Source: Glandiceps talaboti | Lineage: Eukaryota > Hemichordata > Enteropneusta > Spengelidae | Assembly: GCF_964340395.1 (NCBI RefSeq) | Contig: NC_135569.1 | Span: 7,679,040-7,743,039 of the forward strand | DNA length: 64,000 bases | Direction: 5' to 3' | In this document: piece by piece, positions 1 through 12,700 of the stretch | Position numbering within the stretch: position 1 is the stretch's first letter | Layout: the number at the start of each line of letters is the position of its first letter | The notes under the pieces: model-generated | Told to the model about the DNA's origin: nothing | Seen by the model: the letters and a program-made list of their open reading frames with translations, nothing else | Databases searched by the model: none | Program-made: the position numbers and the translations under genes

Positions 1-15
1 CACACACATACACAC

Positions 16-65
<50 letters not shown>

Positions 66-75
66 ACGTACGTAC
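1..75. repeat. (CA)n microsatellite at window edge
   Basis: An almost pure CA dinucleotide run fills the first 63 bases and is followed by a short ACGT-type tetranucleotide run. The array may continue beyond the window. No gene signal is attached to it. Confidence 0.95.
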
Positions 76-430
76 ACACATATCAATTTCGAAAAAAATA
101 TAAATGCCATCTATGGCCGCATGGTTTGTATTGCATAAAAACATTGGTTGGCAATAAATATGATAGAATAAACACATCTAGAAATTATGATGATAACCTA
201 GGACATCCAAAATAATCCGTACAACGATACCTCGTCATAAATAACCTGTTATATCACTTCACTAATTACTTTCTGTTTAGCGATCTGCATAATCATCATA
301 TCCGATTAAAACTGCGGTATAATGATGTAATTTGATGGTATGGTAATTGTGGTTATTTTGTTTGGTCTGTATTTTCCCCTGAAGTGATACATGGAATAAT
401 TATATTTTTCTCGTAGTGACATTTGGTCTC

Positions 431-845
431 TACATTTTCCCCGTAGTGATATTCGATTGTGTTTTCCCATCAAGTTGGAACGATATCGATGGCCTCATGG
501 TATGAATTCAAAGTAGCGGTGATAGTGATGTCAAACGTACCTTATGTTACAACCGGGGTTATGTTTGCCTCATACAGAGATGGACTATAAAATTTCCCCC
601 GCAGTGATCACATACGACTATGTTTCACCCATACCAACGTCGATGCCCTCGTGGCATGAATGCAAAGTGGAGGGGAAAGTAATGTAAAAACGTGTATGTT
701 CCCCCGTAGTTACAGTTAGACTATGTTTTACCGATATCAGGAAATTTGAACTGTCCGTTTTTGTACATTTTCCCGTCGTGATGTTTCGACTATGTTTTCC
801 CTCGCGCGCGGATGCTGTCGTGACATTGCTACGGGGGAAAACACA
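431..845. repeat. diverged tandem repeat, about 160-175 bp period
   Basis: Three related units begin near 433, 591 and 767. Each opens with a TTTTCCCCGTAGTGAT-like segment, followed about 20 bases later by a second TTTTCCC-like block and then a GAT-GCC-CTCGTGGCATGAA-like block. Units one and two align over about 110 bases; unit three is shorter. The repeats are clearly diverged, so the array is old. No coding function is seen; an ORF across it has low-complexity translation. Confidence 0.7.
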
Positions 846-2345
846 GTCCAAACATCACAATGTACAAACAAATATCATGTAAAAACGCTTACCCTGTGTA
901 CGTTGATATCTGATATTACAACACACTAAACAGGCTACCCATTATCTGTATATGGTGATAATATGTTTAAAAAAAACTATATCTTTGTTACAACATGTTA
1001 GGAAGGTGAATACCATATTTGCTGTTATCTATTTTTCCTGATATCTACTACTTCCCGTGGGAGATCTAAGCTCATTAGTGAAACCTGCGTCGAAATCGTG
1101 ACACTGCCATTATTATCATCGCATTGTTCTTTTCACTGTGATGCGATACAAAAAATCTCACGTTTAGCAAATAAATTCCAAAATTTTTTAGTTTCCCGGT
1201 GATGGAATCTACTTACCCCGTATCTCATATCAATGGTATTCCAAAACAGCCTTCATATTACCAAAGGCGTCTGTGTGATTTGATGTGTATTTTCGTTGCT
1301 GATGTCGTCTGTATATGATGTACATCACATCTCGTGTTAGGGGAAATGTCGTTGTCTATAACAACGCGTAGTGAATGAGGATAAATAAGCCGGGTATGGG
1401 TAATCATGTGGCCATACACACTTTTCTTTATGTATAACGTCCAGACTAAATGGTGTCGTTTTATTTGTATATTTATCAAGCGATTTCCCCCTTGGCGTAC
1501 AATGCAAGTCAAGTAAAGGGGAAAATTGTTTTCAGCTTGACTGCTTGTGTACTTGTAGTGTTCCTTACCGAAATTGTCAAAACCACCTGAGACACCAATT
1601 TTTATTAGTGAGCTAACAGAAAGCAGATGGTAATTCTTACTGCAAAGTAGTGACAGAGTCGTTAGTAGCACTATTGATAACGGTAGACAGAGGTCATGAC
1701 ATGGCTACATTAGGACGAACATTTTCCCTGTTTTGTTTATGTAATGATCCCGAAACTAAACTATTTACACGTCTGGCCTACATCGATCATCATTCATGCG
1801 AAGTTCGTTGTGTTCGTTTTTTGATGTGCGTCTATAAAAGAGCTTTCTGAATATGGCGGACAACTAAAAGGCCAGCCTCTTAATATAAACATTTATACAT
1901 ATATAGGATTTTTAATGCTATTTTGTATAGAAATATCGGAATTAATTTGTCAGCAGATGTACCGGTAACAAAACTCGTGTTGTGTATTTTGACTCAGTAC
2001 AGCAGCCGTTAGAGTTATAAATGACAATATTCAACGAGGTGTACAATGATATGTCATGTTACAAGGTTTATAACGGATACAGTCTTTCTACTCTCTGTGT
2101 TCATTGATGATACCGCTGCTTTATACATCATTTCTTAATGTACACTGGCATTGAAAGCATTCATAGAGACTTACTGATGTTTATGGAAATCGAATGTTTC
2201 AGGGAACTGAATGTCACAAAGGTGACAATTGTTCCTTATAGCCGTTATTAGACTTAGAATAGAACACCGTCTTTTATTGTTCTTTGAATATAACACTATT
2301 CAACGTATTTCGTGACGTATTCTGATGTTGTTACATGACATTGTA
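846..2345. other. intergenic, no gene recognised
   Basis: Only short ORFs without recognisable domains and without convincing splice sites are present. I see no RNA gene or mobile element here. Confidence 0.6.
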
Positions 2346-2690
2346 AACTTATTATGGATGAATGGATGGATGGACGGACGGATTGATTGATTGACTGACT
2401 GACTGACTTGACTGACTCAGACATAGACAGACAGTATGTATGTATGTATGTATGTATGTATGTATGTATGTATGTATGTATGGATGTATGGATGTATGGA
2501 TGGATGGATGTATGTATGTAAGTATGTATGTGTATGTATGTATGTATGTATGTGTGTGTATGTATGTATGTGTGTATGCATGTATGTATGTACTATGTAT
2601 GTATATATGTATGTATGTGTGTATGTATGTATGTATGTATGTATGTATGTATGTATGTATGTATGTATGCATTATATGTATGTTTGTACG
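2346..2690. repeat. compound microsatellite (GGAT/GACT/TGTA)n
   Basis: A GGAT-type run (2350-2380) passes into GACT repeats and then into about 250 bases of TGTA tetranucleotides with interspersed GGA and GTG variants, ending in a C-rich tract near 2692. It makes long open frames in all phases (Met-Tyr-Val-Cys repeats), which are artefacts. Confidence 0.95.
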
Positions 2691-2691
2691 T

Positions 2692-4259
2692 CCCCCCCCC
2701 CACCCCTCCCTTCAAAGTCAAAACTAAGTATCAACTTTATATCTACAAGACTCAATTCTAGATACTACTAGTATTCTTTCTATGGTATACCTATACACTG
2801 CGCCCAGACGCCAATTATTTCTGGTTGAACAACGTAACGGCTGCTTGCTAATTGGAAACCATTAAAATACCTGTAATGTTCTAAACTGACCTATGAACAA
2901 TTTAATAACAGATATACTTTGTTATGTTAACACAGTAAAGCCGTAAAAGAGACCAACTTTCAGACAACGTAAAAAACAACAAAAAGTACTTACATTTTAG
3001 AGGAAAGGCTTTCCGTTTATTCAGTGGTCAAGAAGCGTGATATCGCAATTCCACATATAGGGATAATTCATTGTATCAAAGTCACGTCTGTTGAACTTTC
3101 TGAGCCCGGCAATCTTCTGCGCTGTAGACGTAGTTTACTGGCGTGTGTTACTAACTCATCCGTAAACAGCTGCTTCTGTTCGAGTGTATGTAGAATTCAA
3201 CTGTAAAACGTGATTTGTTTCACGACCCTTATTCGTCCTGAACTCTGTCCAATTATTTGGCATTTCCGACACGGTCGAAGACTTAATTTCAACATAGTTG
3301 GTCTTCTAAACTTTTTAACCCTTACATTGCCAGGTGTTCGGTCTAATGTGTTTATTTTCTATTACTGGTTTGATTTAATGATGTTTGTTCATAACTCTTT
3401 CACCAAATTGGCCCAAAGGTTCCGTCTGAATCTGTTCTCGTCCATTTCTTTGCGGCACCCGTTTATGAGTGACGTACACTTATAATCACATGTGTCTCGT
3501 ACAGTAATGAAAGGAAAGGAACTGAATGAATGAAAGAATGAATGAATGAATGAATGAATGAATTAATTAATTAATTAATTAACGATTGAATGTACGAACA
3601 CGCAAGCTGAGAATTACTACTGCTCGTCCTTCCCCTCGCTCTCAAGGATGGATGGATGGATGGATGGATGGATGGATGGAAGAATGGATTGATGGGTGGG
3701 TGGATGGGTGGGTGGGTGGGTGGGTGGGTGGGTGGGTCATGGATGAGTGAGTGGGTGGGTGGGTGTGGGGATGGATGGATGAACGTACGAACATGGCACG
3801 ACTGTCATTAGGAAGAACGTCTTGAAAGGAAATTCTAAGGCGTAAACATTATTATACTGTCTCGCCGTCAACTTTATTGTTACAGTAGGATATCTCAGCT
3901 AATGTCGGGTTTTTTTCGTCACAATATATTTCTATACAAGTAACATTTACTTCAGCCTAAAATTGGAGTTGTACTAAAGTTTGAAAAATACATGCCTGAG
4001 AAATATATGCATTGCGAAATGTGAATTGTTACCCAGTACCGTCACACACCTTGTCAGAACATAACAATGTTGCTGAGAATGAGGGTGCTGTTTATCGCTC
4101 TCGTGACAATGTCAAGTGTCTGTGATATTAAAAGTCAATAGATATAATTGATTGAGATTCCATACACAGTCCATTGTAACTGTGTTAAGTTGTTCCACAC
4201 CTTCAGTGAGTAATACTTTGTCAACACTTCCGCCATGGATGTACCAGGTGCAGTATGTA

Positions 4260-4260
<1 letters not shown>
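2692..4260. other. intergenic with GAAT, GGAT and GGGT microsatellites
   Basis: GAAT repeats lie at about 3528-3565 and lead into TTAA repeats to 3582. GGAT and GGGT repeats lie at about 3646-3785. Between them there are only short unrecognised ORFs. Confidence 0.7.
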
Positions 4261-4305
<45 letters not shown>

Positions 4306-4347
4306 TGTGTGTGTGTCTGTGTCTGTGTGTCTGTGTGTCAGTCAGTC

Positions 4348-4404
<57 letters not shown>
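4261..4404. repeat. (GT)n microsatellite with CTGT interruptions
   Basis: About 144 bases of GT dinucleotides are interrupted by CTGT and CAGT units near 4305-4350. ORFs crossing it on both strands are artefacts of the repeat. Confidence 0.95.
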
Positions 4405-4405
<1 letters not shown>

Positions 4406-6454
4406 GATGCCAGGTGGCACTATTTTAGGCCAACGGAAAACAACTATACGGTTTTATCAATCTGATCGACATTTGTCCCGGAGTGCTAGTGAGGTGGAAT
4501 GGGGGCAACGTTGTCATAGATGGTCAGTTCAGAACTGGGACCTTTTTTTTAAAAAATGTTCTGTTAAAATATGTACAATTACTTGTAATACCGTACACCG
4601 TGAATAATATCTTATAACCCGTGGATAAACGTATTTCATGTAGCTTTATACACGATAAATCAAATAAAATTGATTTTGGGGTCCGCACCCAAAATTCAGA
4701 GCCCTCAACGGCGATCACGATTTCAACCTGTTTCTGTACTGCTTATGGAGAATATCGACCACTGGTTAACATGTGTAATGTCTAATCATTCTTATTTTAA
4801 TAATTTTCAGTTAATATATTGTGGTTGTCTGATCCAAAAATGATACCCCAGTTACAATAGTACATTTTAACATGGTGACAGACTCAAAACCAAGCTTTCA
4901 CTCAAGATTTAAACTTGCCACTACACTATCTACAGATAATATTGACCACTAATTAACAGATACAATTATGTCTTTTATAAATAGTCGACCAATTTTAGTG
5001 AATATATCTGTCGTTGCTTGATAAAAAAAATATCCCAGGTGCAGCTATCACAGGTTTAGAACTGTAGCGACTGAATTATTGGTCTTTCTGTCCTCAATGT
5101 ACGTTCGGTTTTTTTTGCTTACATAAATGTATGTATACACATTTTACTAGTACTGTGTATTCCAGAATTCAAACTGTGAGGGCGCCCGTATAACAAAATG
5201 TGAGAGAAGATGGCGCCTGAGCTGGTGAGAGCATTTTGACAAAATGTGCTATATACTATACTACCATTCAACTGTTCAGACTGAATCCTTTGACTCAGAA
5301 TAAAGACAACACAAAAACAACCTATAAACCAAGTATTCGTGTCAATAAAACTCCTGCCTTGTCCTTTCATTTGCTGTAATGGTAACAATTCAGTTACATG
5401 GGCATCTATTCCTCTATGTACCAGAAACCATAGTTACAAAACTATGTCATATAACTTTGACATATGCACTCCTCACTCATGAAACACATTCTTATACAGT
5501 ACATTTAGTACTAGTACTGCCAGCTATTTCATGCTTCCTGGTCTTCATTAAATACTACAATGGAAGCATATTGTTTTACAGTTGCAAAACAAAACACTGC
5601 CTGGCTCTGTTCAGCACAAATCTAGGTAACACCACTACATGTTATTCTCTGACATGACAACAATTCTACTAGCATTGTTACTTCTAATTACCCTTATCAT
5701 AGCAGATCATCACCAAATCATAAACATTGTAACACCCTATACTTCTTCACGCATGTGTACTTCAACTTTTGTCGAACCAGACAATAAGATGTAACAGTGT
5801 TTAAGATTTTGCTTAGCCAAACTTAGAATGTTTGTTTACATACGGACATCAAGTCAGTGTACACAGTACTATCAAGTAAGAGGTAATGCATGTATGCTAA
5901 TTGGGAGGATTTAACTGTTTCAAGGAACATATTTTTTTCAATGAGCAAAAAATAACCAACACTAGCATAAAGTTACTGTGGCTATTCAAGAGAAACCTCT
6001 ACACAATACATAATGGGGGGGGGGACTACCACATAACTGTGAAATATATCTTTCTTAAAATAAGTATTTATTGCAAAAGAAAAACATTTTTCTGATGTAA
6101 AAACAAAGTTGAAAATCAAACTATTGAAGCTAAAATATATTTTAATCATTTGCACATTCTGAATTTTACACAATTCTTAATTATATGCCGTTGACTGGCA
6201 AGTTCCCTGATTGTAAACAATGGTCAGTGCATGTTTCTCTTTTGTGACGAAAATGACTAAATCTGATCAAAAAATGAAAAGTTCTTCTGAAAAAATGTTG
6301 GACTTTGATCCTGTTGCACCATTCTCAACAGGAGTAACTATCTGAGAATGTGAAAAAATTTTCTTGCACCATACCTAGTTTTCCCATCATTTGTAAACTT
6401 CACTGTATGTGTATCAAAGTCCATGCAGAGATGCAAATACTTTTCCTCCAAGTA
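4405..6454. other. gene-free DNA downstream of DCAF17
   Basis: This lies 3' of the minus-strand DCAF17 gene. Apart from AT-rich sequence and unremarkable short ORFs I see nothing that supports a gene. Confidence 0.6.
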
Positions 6455-6460
6455 TTTATT
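6455..6460 (-). terminator. candidate DCAF17 polyadenylation signal
   Basis: AATAAA on the minus strand, about 270 bases beyond the DCAF17 stop codon. Position and sequence fit a polyadenylation signal; use is inferred. Confidence 0.4.
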
Positions 6461-6727
6461 TCAACATTCACACCCAAATATAAGGTTCAATTCTCAGTAC
6501 CTCCCTTCAAGTTTATCTTTTTTAACATTTTCCCCTTCGAAGTCCTTTCTCTCCTTCCCTCCTTCCCCTTTGTCTTATAGCCTGTCTCTCTTGTTCTCTC
6601 CCTTTTTCTCACTTCCTCCTCCTCTCTGCAATTCAAGTCATTCCTCCCCTTATTTGTCTTAAGAAGTAGTGAAATCAGCCGTAGATTGTTCAAAAACTGT
6701 TTACATAGGAACATATTGACCTTGTTC

Positions 6728-9697
6728 CTACTGCCTGGAATCATCATTACTTGATGCATTCCTTTCATGCTCTTCCTGGTCTTCCTCCTCCACTTTATCA
6801 TTATCGTCATCATTATCACCATCATTAATTTCACCATCATCTCTATCAGCATCACCACTGTTCGACTCAGCAACATCTACATTAGTTGCTATAATCACTT
6901 GAGTTTTCCGTCTCGAACTTTTCCTCCTCGTCTTTTTATTCAACTTTTCTTTTCCTATCTCTTCTTCATCCGGCAGCTCTCTATCCAGTCTGTACACATA
7001 ACAATGGAATTTCCTGGATGGTTCTTTGACAATGTGCACAATGACATCAATGTCTATACACACGGTATGATCATAATTCTGAAATTTTATTACAGAGTGG
7101 ACATTCATATTTAGATGACGGGCTCAAAACACAAAACCCTGTAACTAAGCTAAGATCACTAGCCTAGGTAAAAATCTACTTGAGTACCCAAACAAACTAT
7201 TTTAAACCTGTCCTAGCTGCATCTGGAACACTTTTTTCACCAAGCAACCAAAGATAAATTCACTAAAAAGTTGAGTGACAGGTGCAGAAGAAGGAAAGCT
7301 ATAAGTGAATGAGGTGAGTTTTAAGAGCATAGCGGAAAGATGACATAAGAGTGCGGATGATGAAGATTATGGGGAAGATTATTAAGAATGAAGGTGCGGT
7401 ATGAGGGAAGAATTAATCACCAAATGTCTTGGTGACAAATATGGTGTTTTTAGCATATGGGTATCTGAAGAGGACCGAAGCTAAGTTGTCTAAGGGAGCA
7501 TACAGCTGAAGAAGACAAGATGCAAATGCAGGAAATTCAAACTGCCATACACAGCGACGTCATTGAGGTCTTGTTATTACCCTATATTATTTTCCTCACA
7601 AAATATGAGACTTTTTGTATTTCTACAAACTGTTTCAATGCCTACAGATTGCACATTTATATTCTAAAACATCTTTATCCATGTTCTGGGTGTTATATAG
7701 CATAAAAACTACGGAAACTGAACCTAAGTCTAAAGTCGGCCATTTTGTGCCCCAGGTGATTCTGTTATGGCTTTAAATGCAATTATGAATGGATTTCAGA
7801 TTTAAACACTCACTTCATTCCAGGGTTCTTGAAACGGAATGTCTTTGAGGTGGATCCCTGTACTGTTGTCATAGAAACTGACAAAGCCCTTGCTGTGGTC
7901 ATCATCAAAGTTTTCTGAGCCGACGACGGTTAAACCAATCAAATCCATGTCATCTTCATAATCAACACTCTGGATTGACTGTAAGGAAAGTATATTAAGT
8001 TACTTTAGAATCCAAGAATCAACATTTTAGAAATTAGTAAACAATTTTATGCATGTTTTGCCTGGGTACGAGGGCAGTAGTGGATGCCTATTACTGCGAG
8101 AGCTGTTATGCAACAGATATTACTATAAGCCGAAAGCCGAGAGAAATACTTCCTACATAACAGCACAAATAATTGGACACATGTTGACATCAGAAATGTG
8201 ACAAACAAAACTAGACATACCAACCTCATACTCTGGGTCAATACCAACATCTTGAAATCTCTTCTTGATAACCCTTCCTGAAGACGTCAACATCATTCCA
8301 CCAAGACCGGTTTTGTTGTTTGTCACTTTACGTTTATCGGAAGTGTCAATTTCAAAACAATTATAGACTTCAGTTTTTCCATCGTCATGTTTCTTGATCC
8401 CATACACACTGAAAAAGGCACAGATGTACACATTTTATTACAATTACTAAACCCAGGAACAAATAATCACTCTTATAATTTCTGTTTCTCAAAGTAACAT
8501 GTTAATATGATGGATCAGCTAAAAAAAAAAATACAGAATGTAAAAAATAAAATAAGTGTGTGCACATGTTATTGATATTTTCAATCAGTTCTTATACTGT
8601 AATAATACTATACACTTATTGCCTGGCTATGAGGGCACTAGTAGACATATATTACCATGAGGGCTGTTATGCAGCCATTATTTCCTGAGGCTAAAAGCTG
8701 TTGGAAGTAGTTTCTACACAACATCCTACACAAGGGGTAATATGACATCTACTAGTGCCCGAATAAGGCAAGGCAGTATTAGTGTTTTATAACATGTCAC
8801 ATTCTCAGGCATATATTCTTTCCATAGTCAAAGCAAATCCTTGATAAGACTTCAGTGCTACATAAATACTGCTCTACTGCTCGAACCAGAATAGTGCCCC
8901 TTGTATGCAAATTGGTCATTAAGGGTCAATTGTCCATTCCACATGATATGATCTAAGCCAATCGCTGAAGGTTACATGTATATGATGTGTTATATTAAAT
9001 AATAAGTTATCATATTGTTTTTCTGTAATCTTCAAAATATTTTATATTTGCTTATTTGAAAAATATAGGGTGTATAATGACCCTATACATGTATCACTTC
9101 CTAAACTTCAGGGAAGCTAAGATACAAACACTCTTCATTACAACCTCTTTATGAGAATAATATTAAAGCATTTATATAACAACTTCAATCCTATCAGGTG
9201 CCAAATTTATTGTGGGTCAAATCTTAGGACTTTATTGAAAACCAAACAGTAGTGGCAAGGCTTGAACCAGCAAATTGCAGGTTCTAAGTTCACCATTCCA
9301 ACCCTTTAACTATCTTATATCTCCATGTATACTGGGGGAGGAGGGGTCTAGAATAATATGGTTGACAAAAAAACAACCACAATACCCACCTGAGGGTATT
9401 TGCACCAATATGAAGAATCCGTCCAGAGTCATCAGGGTGAAATAAACACTTGTCTGGCTCCAGACTTGAGAAATCATAATCAAGAACTCCTTTTATTGCC
9501 TACCATAAAAAACAAATATATGTCATGAAAAATTTCTGCAATCCAAACATGACTATTGTTACATCATGTGTGTGTGAGTGTGTGTGTGTGTGTGAGTGTG
9601 TGTGTGTATGCATGTACATGTGTTACTGAATGTATGTACATATGATGTGAACATGTTTGTGTGCAAATATGCAATACCATATATGCATGCATGTGCA

Positions 9698-9738
<41 letters not shown>

Positions 9739-9749
9739 GTGTGTGTGCG

Positions 9750-9792
<43 letters not shown>

Positions 9793-12700
9793 GTAGGTAG
9801 ATATACATTTAAAATTATCAACATTAGCATATATAGAAGGGTAATATATGAAATATACACAGTTTCATGGTGATGTTCCTCTTCACTAAAAGGAGCCAAC
9901 ATTTAGGAACATCAACACAAAGCTTATAATTCCCTACCTGTTTTTGTGAGTCATAGCAGTAGATGTGAAAACTTCCAGCATCACATGCCTTGTGCGGAGT
10001 AATGATATAATGCCAGGGAAAACCACCAATTTGAAGGGAATGACAGCGAACTTCAAACAGTGCAGGAGGACATTCTGTAATAAAATAGTTTAGGGTAGTG
10101 AATATCACGGATGAAACTGTATGTACAACTGAAAATTTGTGAAAACCCAAAAATGTAAAATCATTACAAGAAGATTACCTGTTAGTTTAATGTTACAAGG
10201 AACTCCCATTGGTGGTCTACCCACAATGCCTTGCATCCCATCACATGGACTCCCTAGCCTGGCGTGTAGATATGTGTGCTGTAATGATAGAAAATTCCAG
10301 TTACATAAATAAGAATTTACCACCTAGGTGCATCATAAAAATAATCATCACTTGATTTCTTGGTTACACCATTTCTGTTCCACCTGCTACACATGCATTT
10401 CAATTGGTATGCATAGGAAATGTTGACCTTGTTCTATTTTGACCATCTAGGATGTGGTGAAATGCTATTACAGATAATAAGAACCATTTCATATGAAGTA
10501 CTACAAACACAGCTAATGTTTAGAATATAACTGCTGTAATCTGAATGATGTTTTATCAGTGGTGACGAAGTTGGAAAGACTTTTCCTTATCACATTATAA
10601 TACACACATAAATTCACTCACAGCTACTCATAGCCACAGCAGGATACACACACTGAATACAGGATACTAAAGTCGGCACTACTTATTTTTTTATTATGGA
10701 TTGCATGCATCCTGCTATGTGCTGTACTTGCATTCAATAGTGTGCTCACAGCACTGTTCAATTATTACCACTGGTACACACACCAGGTGGCTTATATTGG
10801 CACAACAGCCTTCCAGTGTCCACATTCTTCTTGTCAATGATTGCTTTATGATAGAATTATTTAAGTTTACAAGGTCAACAGGACACCGGTACTCACAATG
10901 TGTTTAATATGAAATGGTACACTAGCATAACAAGTACCTTACCTCCTGAAGTATATTTTGAAAGCTGTATAGTTTAACAACTCCACTCTGATGTGTGACA
11001 ACCAGTGTACTGTGTGCTATCATTGCATCAACCACATCTCTCCCAAATATCTGAAAGAATTATAAAACATAAGTCTCCTAATCATACACCCAGTATTGTT
11101 TCTAATGGTCAACACACCCATGCAATAATTTTTTGTATCATACCCTGGCTCACTTTGCCCAAATAAGACAAGTATCATACTTGTCGATATCCATTCAGTC
11201 AATAATTTGGCCCCGACTATCTTTGTGTTTTAGGACTTACAATAATATTTCACTCAATATATGGGGTTTTGTGATACAAATGATGTTTTCATGACAGTTT
11301 AGTGCTACATAGGGTATATGCTAACAAATTTAAGGCCCAGGTATGGGGTTTGTAGACCATAGTTTAGTAGTACAGCTTACAGGCCCTCATAAAGTCTGGG
11401 CATTCTGCCTTACAATGTCATTCTGCAAACTCGTATCGGGGCTGACAAATAGATCCTTAAAATCCACTATTGTAAAGTGAAATTGTACTCTTTTAATATG
11501 AACTTGATCAGAGAACTTGTTTAACAACGTACATGCTTCAGGAATAAGTCTTAATATTTTGCTGTTATTGTGATCAAGAAATTTGATTGATAGGACGACA
11601 AATACTTCCTGGATCTAATCCTTACATTTTTGTCAATTTCCAGCATCGCTAGAAATTCCAGTGGAAAGACAGAAAAGACAGCAAGGACCATTACTAATGG
11701 CTGACTGATCCCGGCCTGAAATAAGGAAAAGAGAAATATGATATTATCATATTCTAGTTATTGAAAAGACAAAAGAATATATAATTTGGCCACAAGGAGT
11801 GCTGTACTGAAGGTTGATAGTTGAGTGCTATGCCCTCATTTGCACCATTTGGTAAACACAACAAAAGCATTCTCAACCAGTCAAAACATTTTAAGAACTT
11901 TGTTTCAGCTTAAATAATTTTCTGGAACTTGAGGACAGTTTCAGCCTCATTTCGTTGACTGCTTTGTGTACTGACATGTCATTTTATTAACAAATTGTCC
12001 GTTTGTGTGGTAGTTAATGGTTTGATCACTAGGCAATCATACAGTCTTTAGCAATGACATAAATAACAGACAGTCAAATATCAAATAACATAAATAGCTC
12101 AAATGTCAAATGACATAACATGTCAAATGTCAAATGACACACAATGTACATCGGTCAAAATAAGAACAAAAAGTTATTTCAGTACTTACAGCTCTTGCCA
12201 TTGCTGTATGTTTTGTATGGATAGATCGCAGAATAAGTGTTTTAGGATCCGTCTCCCAACTCAAATGCCTACCAAAATAAGAAACCCATTTACAATACTG
12301 TGATAGATAGTTGTGCAGATCAAATGATAAGAAAGACATAGATCAATAAAATTCTATTCTGGAAATTTGTTCATTTGTGCTACAATGCATTTACTGAATA
12401 TATTCATAGAAGCAAAGAAATGTTGCTCATTTAAAGATAAAATCAACCTTGTCTATGTACCTCTTTAACATCACATATACCATGCTATTTGCATATTCAT
12501 GACAATATTTGCATATTCATTATATTATTTGCATATTCATTACATCATTTGCATATAAATTACATTATATTCTCATATCATTTGCACTAAATACTTATAC
12601 CATCAGTGTTCCTAGTTCTCCCCCACCAAGAGAAGAAAGTTGATTTCTCACCTGAATTTGTACCTCCTGGACAGAAAAACATCTTGTAACAGTTCACCTG

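Noticed and set aside
2352-2771. Met-Tyr-Val-Cys and His-Thr-Tyr-Ile repeat proteins
   Set aside because: Translations of TGTA, CA and AT microsatellites; the same artefact recurs at 4112-4465, 9564-9902, 24126-24425, 25883-26286, 33153-33425, 50498-50994 and 60497-60818.
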